A DNA stretch of 64,000 nt from Planctomycetota bacterium (GCA_014584345.1 JACTNB010000028.1:13837-77836); one strand, 5' to 3'. Positions 49,095-58,134 are shown, counted from the first letter of the stretch. The notes: generated by a model from the sequence alone, not told the origin. Numbers and translations are program-made.

Positions 49095-49685
49095 ATGTCC
49101 CAGGTTTCACAGGGAACTGATGTTTGCACGGAGTATGCCCGGACGCTCATCCGGGTGAAGGCGCGGCAGATCGTTCGCCGGCCAGGTTTCAGCAGTTCGG
49201 ACACGGACGACGTCGAGCAGGATCTGTTCCTGCACCTGCTGAATCAGATTCAGCAGTTCGATCCGGCCCGCGGGTCGCTCAACACGTTCATCGCCCGAGT
49301 CGTCGACTCGGCCGTGGCGATGCTGGTGCGTGAGCGCGGCCGAAATAAGCGGGCTCCTGCAACCGGTGTCGTTCAGTCGCTGGAGGTGATGGTGGATCAA
49401 ACTGATGGTCCGCCCGCGCCGCTGGGGGCCACGCTCTCGCAGGATGACGCGCAGCGCAGGACCGGCGCTGATGTGAAGTCCCACATCGATCTGTTCGAGC
49501 TGGCCGACGACCTCGCGCATCTGATCGATGCATTGCCGCCCGAACTGCAGGCGGTCTGTCGCGCCCGCATGGATCGCAACCGCAAGGAGACCGAGCGCGA
49601 TCTCGATCTCTCGCGCCGCAATTACGACGCCGCGATCGAGCAGATCCGTGAGCACTTCGCGCAGAGCGGGTTCGGAGAAATCTGA
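49095..49685 (+). CDS. Phage-encoded sigma-70-like factor
   Basis: 196 residues from ATG with AGGAG upstream. Region 2-like features are TEYARTLIRVKARQIVRRPG, then DTDDVEQDLFLHLLNQIQQF and LNTFIARVVDSAVAMLVRER. The C-terminal half has DLAHLIDALPPELQAVCRAR and a helix NRKETERDLDLSRRNYDAAI in the place of region 4. It probably directs or modulates transcription of element genes. It is the first gene of the plus-strand early block, and the conserved motif at 49690 follows it. Confidence 0.75.
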   Translation: MSQVSQGTDVCTEYARTLIRVKARQIVRRPGFSSSDTDDVEQDLFLHLLNQIQQFDPARGSLNTFIARVVDSAVAMLVRERGRNKRAPATGVVQSLEVMVDQTDGPPAPLGATLSQDDAQRRTGADVKSHIDLFELADDLAHLIDALPPELQAVCRARMDRNRKETERDLDLSRRNYDAAIEQIREHFAQSGFGEI

Positions 49686-49689
49686 TCGG

Positions 49690-49756
49690 CCGCGCGCGGC
49701 GGGACACGCCGACGGCATAGGTAACTGAGGGAAGGCCACTCGCAGCAATCTTCCCG
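49690..49756 (+). promoter_or_regulatory. Conserved element-specific control motif, copy 1
   Basis: CCGCGCGC, then 13 bases, then GACGGCATAGGTAACTGAGGGA, followed by a GGGAAG...CTTCCC stem ending just before the GGAGG site of the next gene. Copy 2 at 62244 has identical spacing. It may be a phage promoter plus leader hairpin, a sigma-factor target or a translational control site. Confidence 0.55.
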
Positions 49757-49765
49757 GAGGAAACC

Positions 49766-50068
49766 ATGACTGCCGACGTGTTCCGCTTTTTGATCTCACC
49801 CGATGTTCCGCTGGTCGAAGCGGAGATGACCCTGCAACTGGCGACGTTCGCCGCCGAGGGTCTGTTCGGATCAGCGCGGGTTCGTCTCGACTTCGGCTAC
49901 CACCTCGACCCCAACCGTCACGCGATCCTCGTGGACGGCACGAAAGAGGCGGGAGCGGCTGTCGTGAAAGTCTTCGCCGGCCTGCTGCTGCGGGAGTTCG
50001 GTGAGGAGGCCTTCCGCGTTGAGCGTGTCTGTTCCCAGTCTCATCAACCTGAGGAGGTCGCTGCATGA
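49766..50068 (+). CDS. Small phage protein of unknown function
   Basis: 100 residues, mixed alpha/beta, starting MTADVFRFLISPDVPLVEAE behind a strong GGAGG site. It overlaps the ATPase gene start by four bases (ATGA). No motif recognised; it is probably part of the recombination module. Confidence 0.65.
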   Translation: MTADVFRFLISPDVPLVEAEMTLQLATFAAEGLFGSARVRLDFGYHLDPNRHAILVDGTKEAGAAVVKVFAGLLLREFGEEAFRVERVCSQSHQPEEVAA

Positions 50069-50850
50069 GTTCACTGTCCCGCATCCAGCGGGGACGCATG
50101 TCAAAACCGCCCCGCATTTTGTGCTACGGCGTCGAAGGGATCGGCAAGAGCACCTTCGGTTCGCAGGCTCCGAAGCCCATCTTCATTCAATGTGAGGACG
50201 GGCTGGACGAAATCGCGACCGACCGCTTTCCGCTGGCCACGAGCTTTGATGACGTGGTCGCGGCGCTCACAGAGCTTCGCAACCAGCAGCACGATTACGA
50301 GTCGGTCGTCATCGATTCCGCCGATTGGCTCGAGCGTCTGGTGTGGGACAAGTTGTGCGCCGAGCACAACGTCGCCTCCATCGAACAGGTCGCCGGTGGA
50401 TACAGCAAGGGCTACTCGTTCGCGTTGAGTTTCTGGCGGGAGATCATTGACCACCTGAACGTGCTGCGAAACACACGCGGCATGGTCGTGCTGCTGATCG
50501 CCCACTCGAAAGTCGAACGGTTCGAAGACCCCGAGTCGTCTCCCTACGACCGTTACTCGCCCCGTCTCCATAAGCACGCTGCGGCGCTGGTCAGTGAGTG
50601 GTGCGATGCGGTCCTGTTCGCGACCCGCCGCATCCGCACCCAGACCGAGGATGCCGGCTTCAATCGCAAGCGGACGACCGCGCATGCAATTGGTTCCGCT
50701 GGCGGCGAGCGAATTCTGCGATGCGTCGGCGGTCCCTCCTGCGTCGCGAAGAACCGTTACGGAATCACCGAAGAGTTGCCCCTGTCGTGGGCCGCCTTCA
50801 TCCAAGCCCTAACCAACAACCAACCTCAAGGAACCGAATCCAATGGCTGA
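50065..50850 (+). CDS. Sak4-like phage recombination ATPase
   Basis: 261 residues. Walker A is GVEGIGKST (22-30), Walker B-like ESVVIDSADWLE at about 86-97, and a GMVVLLIAHSKVERFEDPES segment with sensor-type residues follows. This is the phage AAA/RecA-like ATP-binding protein (Sak4 type) that pairs with an annealase or SSB in homologous recombination. Its neighbours DUF669 and RusA agree. Confidence 0.85.
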   Translation: MSSLSRIQRGRMSKPPRILCYGVEGIGKSTFGSQAPKPIFIQCEDGLDEIATDRFPLATSFDDVVAALTELRNQQHDYESVVIDSADWLERLVWDKLCAEHNVASIEQVAGGYSKGYSFALSFWREIIDHLNVLRNTRGMVVLLIAHSKVERFEDPESSPYDRYSPRLHKHAAALVSEWCDAVLFATRRIRTQTEDAGFNRKRTTAHAIGSAGGERILRCVGGPSCVAKNRYGITEELPLSWAAFIQALTNNQPQGTESNG

Positions 50851-51301
50851 CCTCCGTGGCTTTGATGCCAACACCGTCGAACCGAATGGCGATTTCGAAC
50901 CGATCCCGGCTGGGAAGTATCAGGCCGTGATCACGGAATCAGAAATGAAGCCGACCAAGGCCGGGACCGGTCACTACCTGCAGTTGACCTTCCAGGTCAT
51001 TGAGGGGCCGCACCAGAACCGGCTCCTGTGGGCCCGACTCAACATCGACAACCCGAGTGTTCAAGCGCGGAAGATCGCTGAAGGCGAACTCTCCGCCATC
51101 TGTCGGGCGGTCGGTGTGTTGTCTCCCAACGACAGCGTCGAACTGCACAACCTGCCGCTCGTGATTCACGTCCGGTGCAAGAAGCGGACGGACACTGGCG
51201 AAATCGTCAATGAGGTGAAGGGGTACTCGAAGAAGGACTCGCCTCAGCCTCCGGCAGCCGGTGCGCCGGCAGGGGACAGCACGCCGCCGTGGAAACGCTG
51301 A
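50843..51301 (+). CDS. DUF669 family phage protein
   Basis: 152 residues. It starts MADLRGFDANTVEPNGDFEP, continues AGKYQAVITESEMKPTKAGT and HYLQLTFQVIEGPHQNRLLW, and ends in a Pro/Ala-rich tail, the DUF669 layout. Such proteins are encoded beside Sak4-like ATPases and are thought to bind single-stranded DNA. It overlaps the ATPase gene by eight bases. Confidence 0.85.
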   Translation: MADLRGFDANTVEPNGDFEPIPAGKYQAVITESEMKPTKAGTGHYLQLTFQVIEGPHQNRLLWARLNIDNPSVQARKIAEGELSAICRAVGVLSPNDSVELHNLPLVIHVRCKKRTDTGEIVNEVKGYSKKDSPQPPAAGAPAGDSTPPWKR

Positions 51302-51303
51302 CG

Positions 51304-51648
51304 ATGCTGGACCTGGAACTCCCCTATCCGCCGAGCGTGAACCACTACTGGCGTCGCGTCGGAGCACGGACGCTGATCAGTCGTGGGGGTCGGGCTTTCC
51401 GTGAAGCGGTCTGCTCGATCCTCGCGCGGCGTGGCGTCAAGCCGCTGGTCGGCGCGCTGGTCGTGGAGATCACGATCCATCCCCCGGATCGGCGGCGGCG
51501 GGACATCGACAACGTCCAGAAAGCCCTGCTCGACGCGCTGCAACACGGCGGTGCGTACGGCGACGACTCACAGATTGTGCGGCTGACCATTGAGAAGCGC
51601 GACCCCCTCGATGGCGGCAAGACCCTTGTTCAGATCCGGAAGGTGTAG
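51304..51648 (+). CDS. RusA-like Holliday junction resolvase
   Basis: 114 residues from the ATG at 51304; a GTG 15 bases upstream is an alternative. The family pattern is present: PYPPSVNHYWRR at the N-terminus, PDRRRRDIDNVQKALLDALQ with the two conserved aspartates, and GAYGDDSQIVRL with a further Asp pair. It cleaves branched DNA during phage recombination and packaging. The stop is directly followed by the helicase ATG. Confidence 0.9.
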   Translation: MLDLELPYPPSVNHYWRRVGARTLISRGGRAFREAVCSILARRGVKPLVGALVVEITIHPPDRRRRDIDNVQKALLDALQHGGAYGDDSQIVRLTIEKRDPLDGGKTLVQIRKV

Positions 51649-53310
51649 ATGCTTGCGTTGCGTCCCTATCAGGAGCAGGCCAAGGCCGCCCTTTATGATC
51701 ACCTGCGTCAACGGGACGACAACCCGTGCGTGGTGATTCCAACCGCCGGCGGCAAGACGCCGCTGATGGCGTCGGTCTGTAAAGACGCCGTCGGGCAGTG
51801 GAACGGCCGCGTCCTGATCCTGGCTCACGTGAAGGAACTGCTCGAACAGTCGGCCGACAAGCTGCGGACCGTCTGCCCGGAGATTGAGTTCGGCGTTTAC
51901 TCGGCAGGCCTCAAGCGGCGGGACACCCGCAACCCGGTGATCGTGGCCGGCATCCAGAGCGTCTATCGCCGCGCCTGCGAACTCGACGCCTTCGACCTGG
52001 TGATGGTCGACGAGGCGCATCTGATCCCGGCCGATGGCGAGGGGATGTATCGCCAGTTTCTGGCGGACGCCAGGGTCATCAATCCCGCGCTGCGAATCGT
52101 CGGATTCACCGCGACTCCCTTCCGGCTGAAGACCGGGCCGATCTGCACGGCCGACGGATTCCTGAACCACGTCTGCTTTGAAGTCGGCGTCCGGGAACTG
52201 ATCCGCGACGGCTTCCTCTGCCCGCTGATCACCAAGGCCGGCAAGGCGAAGGCCGACACCACGGACCTGCATGTCCGCGCCGGCGAGTTCATGGCCGACG
52301 AGGTGGAAGACCTGATGGATCAGGATGCGCTGGTGAAGGCGGCCTGCGCGGAGATTGTCGAACACACGTCCGGACGCCAGGCCTGCCTGATCTTTGCCAG
52401 CGGCGTGAAACATGGTCGGCACATCGTTGACGTACTCAGCCGCCAGCACGGACTGAAGTGCGGGTTCGTGTCGGGAGAGACGCCGATCCCGGAACGGGAC
52501 GCCACGCTGGGGCGGTTCCGGCGCGGGGAACTGAAGTACCTCTGCAATATGAACGTGTTGACGACCGGGTTTGACGCGCCGCACATCGACTGTGTGGCGC
52601 TGGTCCGGCCCACAATGTCGCCGGGACTCTATTACCAGATGGTCGGACGTGGATTCCGGCTGCATCCTTCCAAACAAAACTGCCTGGTCCTGGATTTCGG
52701 TGGGAATGTGCTGCGACATGGCCCTGTTGATGAAATCCAGGTCGTCACGCGGGATCGCGGCAATGGCGAGGCCCCTGCCAAGGAGTGCCCCGAATGTCAG
52801 GCGGTGATCGCGGCCGGATATTCGGTCTGTCCGCAATGCGGATACGTGTTCCCACCTCCCGAGCGCCAGAAGCATGAAGCCAAGGCGAGTGAGGCCGGCA
52901 TTCTGTCGGGCCAGGTGACCGACGCTGAATACGAAGTCCGGGACATTGCCTTCAGTGTTCACACCAAGCGGGACGCTCCTCCGGAAGCTCCTAAAACGAT
53001 GCGCGTGGATTATCGCCTCGGACTCAACCACTGGCAGAGCGAGTTCATCTGCGTCGAACACGACGGGTTCGCCCGGCAGAAAGCCGTGGGCTGGTGGCGT
53101 CGCCGCTCGCACGATCCTGTCCCGGACACCGCCGAGCGGGCCGTTGAGCTGGCGGACGCGGGAAGCCTGGCGATCACCGAGAAGATCACCGTCCGCAGCA
53201 TCGCGGGCGAGAAATACGACCGCATTGTCGACTACCAGCTCGGCCCCTTGCCCGAGGCGCTCGAGGTCAGTCCGTTCGATCCCTTCGATCCCGACGAGGT
53301 GCCGTTTTGA
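51649..53310 (+). CDS. DEAD/DEAH superfamily 2 helicase
   Basis: 553 residues. The Q-like motif LRPYQEQAKAALYDHL is followed by Walker A IPTAGGKTPLM (Lys36), the DEAH box (121-124), GFTATPFR and a C-terminal helicase domain with LTTGFDAPHIDCVALVRPTM and QMVGRGFRLH. A zinc ribbon (CPECQAVIAAGYSVCPQCGY) lies near residues 382-401, and the C-terminal 120 residues form an extra phage-type domain. It is probably the replicative or recombination helicase of the element. Confidence 0.92.
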   Translation: MLALRPYQEQAKAALYDHLRQRDDNPCVVIPTAGGKTPLMASVCKDAVGQWNGRVLILAHVKELLEQSADKLRTVCPEIEFGVYSAGLKRRDTRNPVIVAGIQSVYRRACELDAFDLVMVDEAHLIPADGEGMYRQFLADARVINPALRIVGFTATPFRLKTGPICTADGFLNHVCFEVGVRELIRDGFLCPLITKAGKAKADTTDLHVRAGEFMADEVEDLMDQDALVKAACAEIVEHTSGRQACLIFASGVKHGRHIVDVLSRQHGLKCGFVSGETPIPERDATLGRFRRGELKYLCNMNVLTTGFDAPHIDCVALVRPTMSPGLYYQMVGRGFRLHPSKQNCLVLDFGGNVLRHGPVDEIQVVTRDRGNGEAPAKECPECQAVIAAGYSVCPQCGYVFPPPERQKHEAKASEAGILSGQVTDAEYEVRDIAFSVHTKRDAPPEAPKTMRVDYRLGLNHWQSEFICVEHDGFARQKAVGWWRRRSHDPVPDTAERAVELADAGSLAITEKITVRSIAGEKYDRIVDYQLGPLPEALEVSPFDPFDPDEVPF

Positions 53311-55601
53311 GCGTCGTCGAGACCGCCACTGACTACCTGCGTGCCGGGCTGTGTGTCCTCCCTGCGATCCTGGCTGAAAAGCGGCCGGCGCTGGCAGGCT
53401 GGAAACAGTACCAGCGCCGATTGCCCACCGAACGGCAGGTCCGCACCTGGTTTGCCGAGGATGCGCCGCTGTGCGTTCTGGCAGGGACGGTCTCCGGGCA
53501 CCTGGAGATGATCGACTTTGATCATGCCGGGGAACTGTTCGAGCGCTGGCGCGAACTCGTCGCCAGTGAGAATCATGAACTTCTGGACCGGCTGGTCATC
53601 GAGCGGTCACAGTCCGGCGGTCGGCATGTGGTCTATCGCTGCGAGACTCCCGTCTCCGGCAACCGCAAGCTGGCGCAGCGGACCTTGGCCGTCGACAGTG
53701 CCGAGCCGGTGGTGCTTGCCGGCAAGCGGTATGTCCCTCGTCGCGTCGGGGACCGCTTCGAAGTCACGCTGACATTGATTGAGACCCGGGGCGAAGGAGG
53801 TCTGTTCCTGTGTGCCCCGACACCCGGCTACGCACTGGAGCGCGGGTCGTTCGACGGGATTCCGCTGCTGAACGAATCCGAGCGGTCGCTGCTGATCGAG
53901 GCGGCCTGCGCCCTCACGGAAGCGCTGCCGCCGGTGGCGCGGACTCCGCACGGGGCTGCCGCGAATGGTCGTCCCGGCGACGACTTCAATGAGCGGGGTG
54001 ATATCCGGGGTCTGTTGAGCCGTCACGGTTGGGAACTGGTGCGCGGGGGCGAGAACGAATACTGGCGACGGCCGGGAAAGGAACAGGGGTGGAGCGCCAC
54101 GCTGCGTGACCGCGTGCTGTTCGTGTTTTCATCCAACGCGGTCCCGTTCGAGCCGGACCGGGCGTATTCCCCGTTTTCCGTCTACACGCTGCTCGAGCAC
54201 GCCGGCGACTTCGCCGCTGCTGCCGCCGCGCTGCGAACCGAAGGATATGGCGACTCCGGAGGCGACGAGGTTGTCGATCTTTCGCGGATCATTTTCACGA
54301 GCTCCCCGCCGCTCGCGTCCACTCCCCAACCGCCGTTTCCTGACCCCGGTCCGTTGCCAGTGGAGATGTGTCGCGTGCCGGGATTCGTTTCGGAGGTGAT
54401 GGACCACACCCTGGCAACCGCACCCTATCCCAACATCCCGCTGGCATTCTGCGGCGCGCTCGCCCTGCAGGCGATGCTGGCCGGTCGCAAGGTCCGGGAC
54501 GCCGGCGACAACCGCACAAACCTGTATCTGCTGGCGCTGGCCTATTCCTCCGTGGGAAAGGACTGGCCCCGGAAGGTCAACACATTCATTCTCCACCACG
54601 TCGGCCTCGTCGATGCGCTGGGGGAGAAGTTCGCATCCGGCGAGGGAATTCAGGATTCGCTGTTCCGCACGCCGGCGATGCTGTTCCAGACTGACGAGAT
54701 CGATGGTCTGTTGCAGTCGATCAACAAGGCTCAGGACGCCCGCCACGAAAACATCCTCGGCACGCTGCTGACGATGTACTCGGCGGCGAACAGCATCTTC
54801 CCGATGCGGCGGAAGGCCGGGAAGGAGTCGCCGGGCGTCATCGACCAGCCCTGCCTGGTGGTCTACGGCACAGCCATCCCCACGCACTATTACGCCGCGC
54901 TGTCGGAACGGATGCTGACGAACGGGTTTTTCGCCCGCATGTTGATCGTGGAGAGCGGCTCCCGCAGCGTGGGCCAGGAACCGGGAATCATCAATCCGCC
55001 GGCCTCCGTGCTGGAGACCGCGCGCTGGTGGTCGGAGTTCTGTCCGGGCACCGGCAACCTGGAACGCTTCCATCCGCAGCCCCGGGTCGTCCCCGCCAGT
55101 GACGACGCCCGCGACATGTTGACCGCCGCCCGGCAGGCGTCGGAAGCGGAATATGCCGCCGCTGAAGCCCGGGGCGATCCCGTCGGAACAACGGTCTGGG
55201 GCCGCGTCCCCGAACAGATCCGCAAACTGGCGCTGCTGCACGCCGTGAGTGTGAATCACGAGTCACCGCTGATCGACACAGCGGCGGTCCAGTGGGCGAC
55301 CGATTTCATCCTGCATCAGACACGGCGGATGTTGTTCATGGCGCACAGCCATGTGGCGGACAACCCGTTCCACGCCGAGTGCCTCAAGCTGCTGCGGAAG
55401 CTGCGCGAGGCCCCGGACCGGACGCTGCCCCACAGCGTGCTGCTGAAACGAATGAAGCTCGATTCCAAGAGCTTCGCTGCGTTGATCGACACGCTCTGTC
55501 AGCAGGGGGAGGTCCAGGTGGTCACGACGCCGCGTGCCGGCTGGCCCGTGCGAGCCTACCGATTACTCGACGGTGAAACATGTCCCGGAGGTGAACCATG
55601 A
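53307..55601 (+). CDS. Prim-pol primase with DUF3987 C-terminal region
   Basis: 764 residues from TTG, which overlaps the helicase stop as TTGA. The N-terminal bifunctional primase/polymerase domain (about 5-210) has VLPAILAEKRPALAGWKQYQ, the acidic MIDFDHAG and SQSGGRHVVYR. From about residue 350 a DUF3987-type region follows, with FCGALALQAMLAGRKVRD, LFQTDEIDGLLQSINKAQDA and a C-terminal winged-helix-like end. It primes phage DNA replication. Directly downstream lies a repeat-rich segment that may be its origin. Confidence 0.85.
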   Translation: MSVVETATDYLRAGLCVLPAILAEKRPALAGWKQYQRRLPTERQVRTWFAEDAPLCVLAGTVSGHLEMIDFDHAGELFERWRELVASENHELLDRLVIERSQSGGRHVVYRCETPVSGNRKLAQRTLAVDSAEPVVLAGKRYVPRRVGDRFEVTLTLIETRGEGGLFLCAPTPGYALERGSFDGIPLLNESERSLLIEAACALTEALPPVARTPHGAAANGRPGDDFNERGDIRGLLSRHGWELVRGGENEYWRRPGKEQGWSATLRDRVLFVFSSNAVPFEPDRAYSPFSVYTLLEHAGDFAAAAAALRTEGYGDSGGDEVVDLSRIIFTSSPPLASTPQPPFPDPGPLPVEMCRVPGFVSEVMDHTLATAPYPNIPLAFCGALALQAMLAGRKVRDAGDNRTNLYLLALAYSSVGKDWPRKVNTFILHHVGLVDALGEKFASGEGIQDSLFRTPAMLFQTDEIDGLLQSINKAQDARHENILGTLLTMYSAANSIFPMRRKAGKESPGVIDQPCLVVYGTAIPTHYYAALSERMLTNGFFARMLIVESGSRSVGQEPGIINPPASVLETARWWSEFCPGTGNLERFHPQPRVVPASDDARDMLTAARQASEAEYAAAEARGDPVGTTVWGRVPEQIRKLALLHAVSVNHESPLIDTAAVQWATDFILHQTRRMLFMAHSHVADNPFHAECLKLLRKLREAPDRTLPHSVLLKRMKLDSKSFAALIDTLCQQGEVQVVTTPRAGWPVRAYRLLDGETCPGGEP

Positions 55602-55806
55602 ACGTGAATCGCGCCGTTTGGAGGGTCAAGGTTCCCCTTGATTCCCCCAAGGTTCACCCACCGCGGGTGAAACATGAGAACGCAGCAAATGACCGTATTT
55701 ATAGGAAAAAGAAGAACTCTCTCTTCATGTTTCTCTCATTCACCCCCACCCACCCGCGCAAGGCCCGCACCCGCGTGTATGCGCGAGGTGGGGGTGAAAG
55801 GGTGAA
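55571..55806. repeat. Inverted-repeat and GGTGAA-rich segment, possible replication origin
   Basis: GGTGAA or its complement TTCACC occurs about seven times in 236 bases. It includes TTCACCC-5-GGGTGAA (55653-55671) and a 12-bp perfect arm pair TTCACCCCCACC/GGTGGGGGTGAA at 55739-55798. Between them is an AT-rich stretch (55686-55738) unlike the GC-rich surroundings. Iteron-like repeats beside an AT-rich stretch after a primase gene suggest a phage origin, or alternatively a repressor site cluster. Confidence 0.5.
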
Positions 55807-55894
55807 ACTTGAAACCCCAATGGTTCCTTCCCGGTCAAATCTGACGGAAGAGGCCCGCGGGAACAGTCGCCATTGTCAGCACAGTTTGTTTTGA
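55598..55894 (+). CDS. Doubtful small gene overlapping the repeat segment
   Basis: 98 residues. A strong GGAGGTGAACC site precedes the ATG, which overlaps the primase stop. The product is basic and Pro/Arg-rich without protein-like pattern, and its codons run through the inverted repeats. It may be real only in its first part or not at all. Confidence 0.25.
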   Translation: MNVNRAVWRVKVPLDSPKVHPPRVKHENAANDRIYRKKKNSLFMFLSFTPTHPRKARTRVYARGGGERVKLETPMVPSRSNLTEEARGNSRHCQHSLF

Positions 55895-55924
55895 GTGTCC
55901 GAACTTCCATCCGGGAGAAAGCCC

Positions 55925-56089
55925 ATGTCCGAAACGCAACATTCCAGTCCACGTGAATCCCGGCCGCAACGGGACGTTTGGGAGACCCGCATCGTCCCCA
56001 CGGCCCGTGCCTGCGAACGGTTCTTCTGGAACCTGCTGTGGTTCCTTCTGATCGTGTGCGCCCTGTTCTCTTACAACCCCTTTCGCTGA
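55925..56089 (+). CDS. Small single-span membrane protein
   Basis: 54 residues from ATG with GGGAGAAAG upstream. A polar N-terminus is followed by one transmembrane helix (FFWNLLWFLLIVCALFSY) and a short end. It could be an element-encoded inner-membrane protein; no family recognised. The methyltransferase follows ten bases later. Confidence 0.55.
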   Translation: MSETQHSSPRESRPQRDVWETRIVPTARACERFFWNLLWFLLIVCALFSYNPFR

Positions 56090-56099
56090 GGAGCGATCC

Positions 56100-57413
56100 A
56101 TGCTCATCGAGCTTCGTCCCCTGAATTCAATTCATACCTACGACAAGAACCCCCGGATCAATGACGACGCCGTCGAAGCGGTGATGGCGTCGCTCCGGGA
56201 ATTCGGATTCCGCCAGCCGATCGTCGTTGACACGGACGGCGTCATCATCTGCGGGCACACCCGGTTCAAGGCCGCGCAGCGGCTGGGGCTGGAGAAGGTG
56301 CCGGTGCATGTGGCGACCGATCTGACACCGGCGCAAATCAAGGCGTACCGCATCGCCGACAACCAGACCGCGACGCTGGCCGAGTGGGACTACGACCTGC
56401 TCCCCATCGAGCTGGCCGACCTGCAGGGGATGGACTTCGATCTCGATCTGTTGGGGTTCGATGCGGACGCGCTGGCGAAGATCCTGAACCCCGAGTTGAA
56501 GGACGGCCAGTGCGATCCTGACGAGGTACCGGCACCGCCCGATGCCGCCATCACGCAGCAGGGGGACCTCTGGATTCTGGGTGAGCATCGTCTGCTGTGC
56601 GGCGACAGCAGCAAGCCGGAAGACCTCGACCGGCTGCTCGACGGCGCAGAGATCCATCTCTGCAATACCGACCCCCCGTACAACGTGAAGGTTGAGCCGC
56701 GCAGCAACAATGCCATCGCCGCTGGCCTGTCATCGTTCCAGGGGACGACGCATCACCAGAAGCTCGACGTCGAACGGCACCCGGAGAAGGCGAAACCGAC
56801 CGGCAAGAAGCTGCGGGCCAAGGACCGCCCACTGGCGAACGACTTCGTGTCCGACGATGAGTTCGACCGGCTGCTCGACGCCTGGTTCGGCAACATCGCC
56901 CGTGTGCTGGTGCCGGGTCGCGGGTTCTACATCTGGGGTGGCTACGCCAACTGTGCGAACTACCCGCCATTCCTGAAGAAGCATGCACTGTACTTCTCGC
57001 AGGCGCTGATCTGGGTGAAGGAACATCCTGTGTTGACCCGTAAAGATTTTATGGGCAATCACGAGTGGTGTTTCTACGGCTGGCGGGAAGGGGCCGCCCA
57101 TGTCTACCTCGGTCCGAACAACGCGACCGACGTCTGGTCGGTCAAGAAGGTCAATCCGCAGTCGATGGTGCATCTCACGGAGAAGCCGGTCGAACTCGCG
57201 GTGCGGGCAATGCAGTACTCATCACGGACCGGCGAAAACGTGCTCGACCTGTTCGGCGGCTCCGGCAGCACGCTCATCGCGGCCGAGCAGACGGGCCGCA
57301 AAGCATTCCTCATGGAACTCGACCCGTTGTACTGCGATGTGATCGTGCAGCGGTTCGAGAAGTTCACCGGATTGAAGGCCGAGCGAATTCCGGCGCAGGA
57401 GGCCGCCGCGTGA
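56100..57413 (+). CDS. ParB-domain DNA methyltransferase
   Basis: 437 residues. The N-terminal ParB/Sulfiredoxin-type domain (about 1-130) has NPRINDDAVEAVMASLREFG and IICGHTRFKAAQRLG. The beta-class methylase domain follows with catalytic DPPY (191-194) and the AdoMet motif DLFGGSGST near 385. DPPY points to N6-adenine methylation. Such fused enzymes are common in phages and may protect DNA from host restriction, which is notable beside a type I system. Confidence 0.9.
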   Translation: MLIELRPLNSIHTYDKNPRINDDAVEAVMASLREFGFRQPIVVDTDGVIICGHTRFKAAQRLGLEKVPVHVATDLTPAQIKAYRIADNQTATLAEWDYDLLPIELADLQGMDFDLDLLGFDADALAKILNPELKDGQCDPDEVPAPPDAAITQQGDLWILGEHRLLCGDSSKPEDLDRLLDGAEIHLCNTDPPYNVKVEPRSNNAIAAGLSSFQGTTHHQKLDVERHPEKAKPTGKKLRAKDRPLANDFVSDDEFDRLLDAWFGNIARVLVPGRGFYIWGGYANCANYPPFLKKHALYFSQALIWVKEHPVLTRKDFMGNHEWCFYGWREGAAHVYLGPNNATDVWSVKKVNPQSMVHLTEKPVELAVRAMQYSSRTGENVLDLFGGSGSTLIAAEQTGRKAFLMELDPLYCDVIVQRFEKFTGLKAERIPAQEAAA

Positions 57414-57784
57414 TCTACCTGGCCAGTCCGTATTCGCATCCCAATGTCATGATCCGCCGGCAGCGGTTTCATGCTGCCTGCCGCGCGGCCGCCAATCTGC
57501 TGGCGTCCGGGCTGACGGTCTTTTCCCCGATCGTGCATGGTTACCCGTTTGTCGATCACGGGCTGCCGACCGACTGGCCGTTCTGGGAGCGGTTCGATCG
57601 GGACCACATGACGCGGTGCGACGAGGTGGTTGTGCTGATGCTCGACGGCTGGCGGGAGTCCGTCGGCGTGGCGGCCGAAATCCGGATCGCGGGGGAACTC
57701 GGCAAGCCGGTGCGGTATCTGGCCCCGGGGGACGCCACCAGTTCGCCCACGTTGGCCCACGTCGCGACGGAGGTGGACTGTTGA
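57410..57784 (+). CDS. DUF1937-type nucleoside deoxyribosyltransferase-like protein
   Basis: 124 residues from GTG, overlapping the methyltransferase stop as GTGA. IYLASPYSHPNVMIRRQRFH, SPIVHGYPFVDHGLPTDWPF and CDEVVVLMLDGWRESVGVAA match DUF1937/DUF4406-like proteins related to nucleoside 2-deoxyribosyltransferases. A role in phage nucleotide metabolism or base modification is an inference. Confidence 0.8.
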   Translation: MIYLASPYSHPNVMIRRQRFHAACRAAANLLASGLTVFSPIVHGYPFVDHGLPTDWPFWERFDRDHMTRCDEVVVLMLDGWRESVGVAAEIRIAGELGKPVRYLAPGDATSSPTLAHVATEVDC

Positions 57785-57855
57785 AGAAACCTCCGTCCAA
57801 CGAGAAAACGCCCACACGTTCCGAACGTCGGGCGTCGACGCGAATCGCGTCGGGT

Positions 57856-58110
57856 TCAGCCGTTCTGCCGGCGAGCCTGCCATTCGGCCTCCCGCGCCAG
57901 CATCTCGTGATGCCAGCGCCAGAGGTCGATCTCGGCGTCGGTCGCGTGGCGAACGGTCAGGATGTTGATGGGCACATCCCGTCCGTAGCGCTCGCGAAGG
58001 TCGGCGTACAGGTCATACAGCGCGGCCTGCCCGAGTTCACGGGCGGCCGCTTCATCTTCGGCTTCCACCAGCACGTAGCGTGCGAGCGTGGCCACCAGCC
58101 AGGTTGTCAT
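57856..58110 (-). CDS. Small phage protein, unknown
   Basis: 84 residues, helical: MTTWLVATLARYVLVEAEDE, then AARELGQAALYDLYADLRER and a C-terminal WRWHHEMLAREAEWQARRQ. AGGAGATGACC precedes the ATG. Last gene of a five-gene reversed cluster. No family recognised. Confidence 0.6.
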   Translation of the reverse strand: MTTWLVATLARYVLVEAEDEAAARELGQAALYDLYADLRERYGRDVPINILTVRHATDAEIDLWRWHHEMLAREAEWQARRQNG

Positions 58111-58134
58111 AGGTCATCTCCTGTTGAGGTTGTT

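Noticed and set aside
51568..53112. Long minus-strand frame opposite the helicase (514 codons)
   Set aside because: Antisense shadow of a clear helicase gene.
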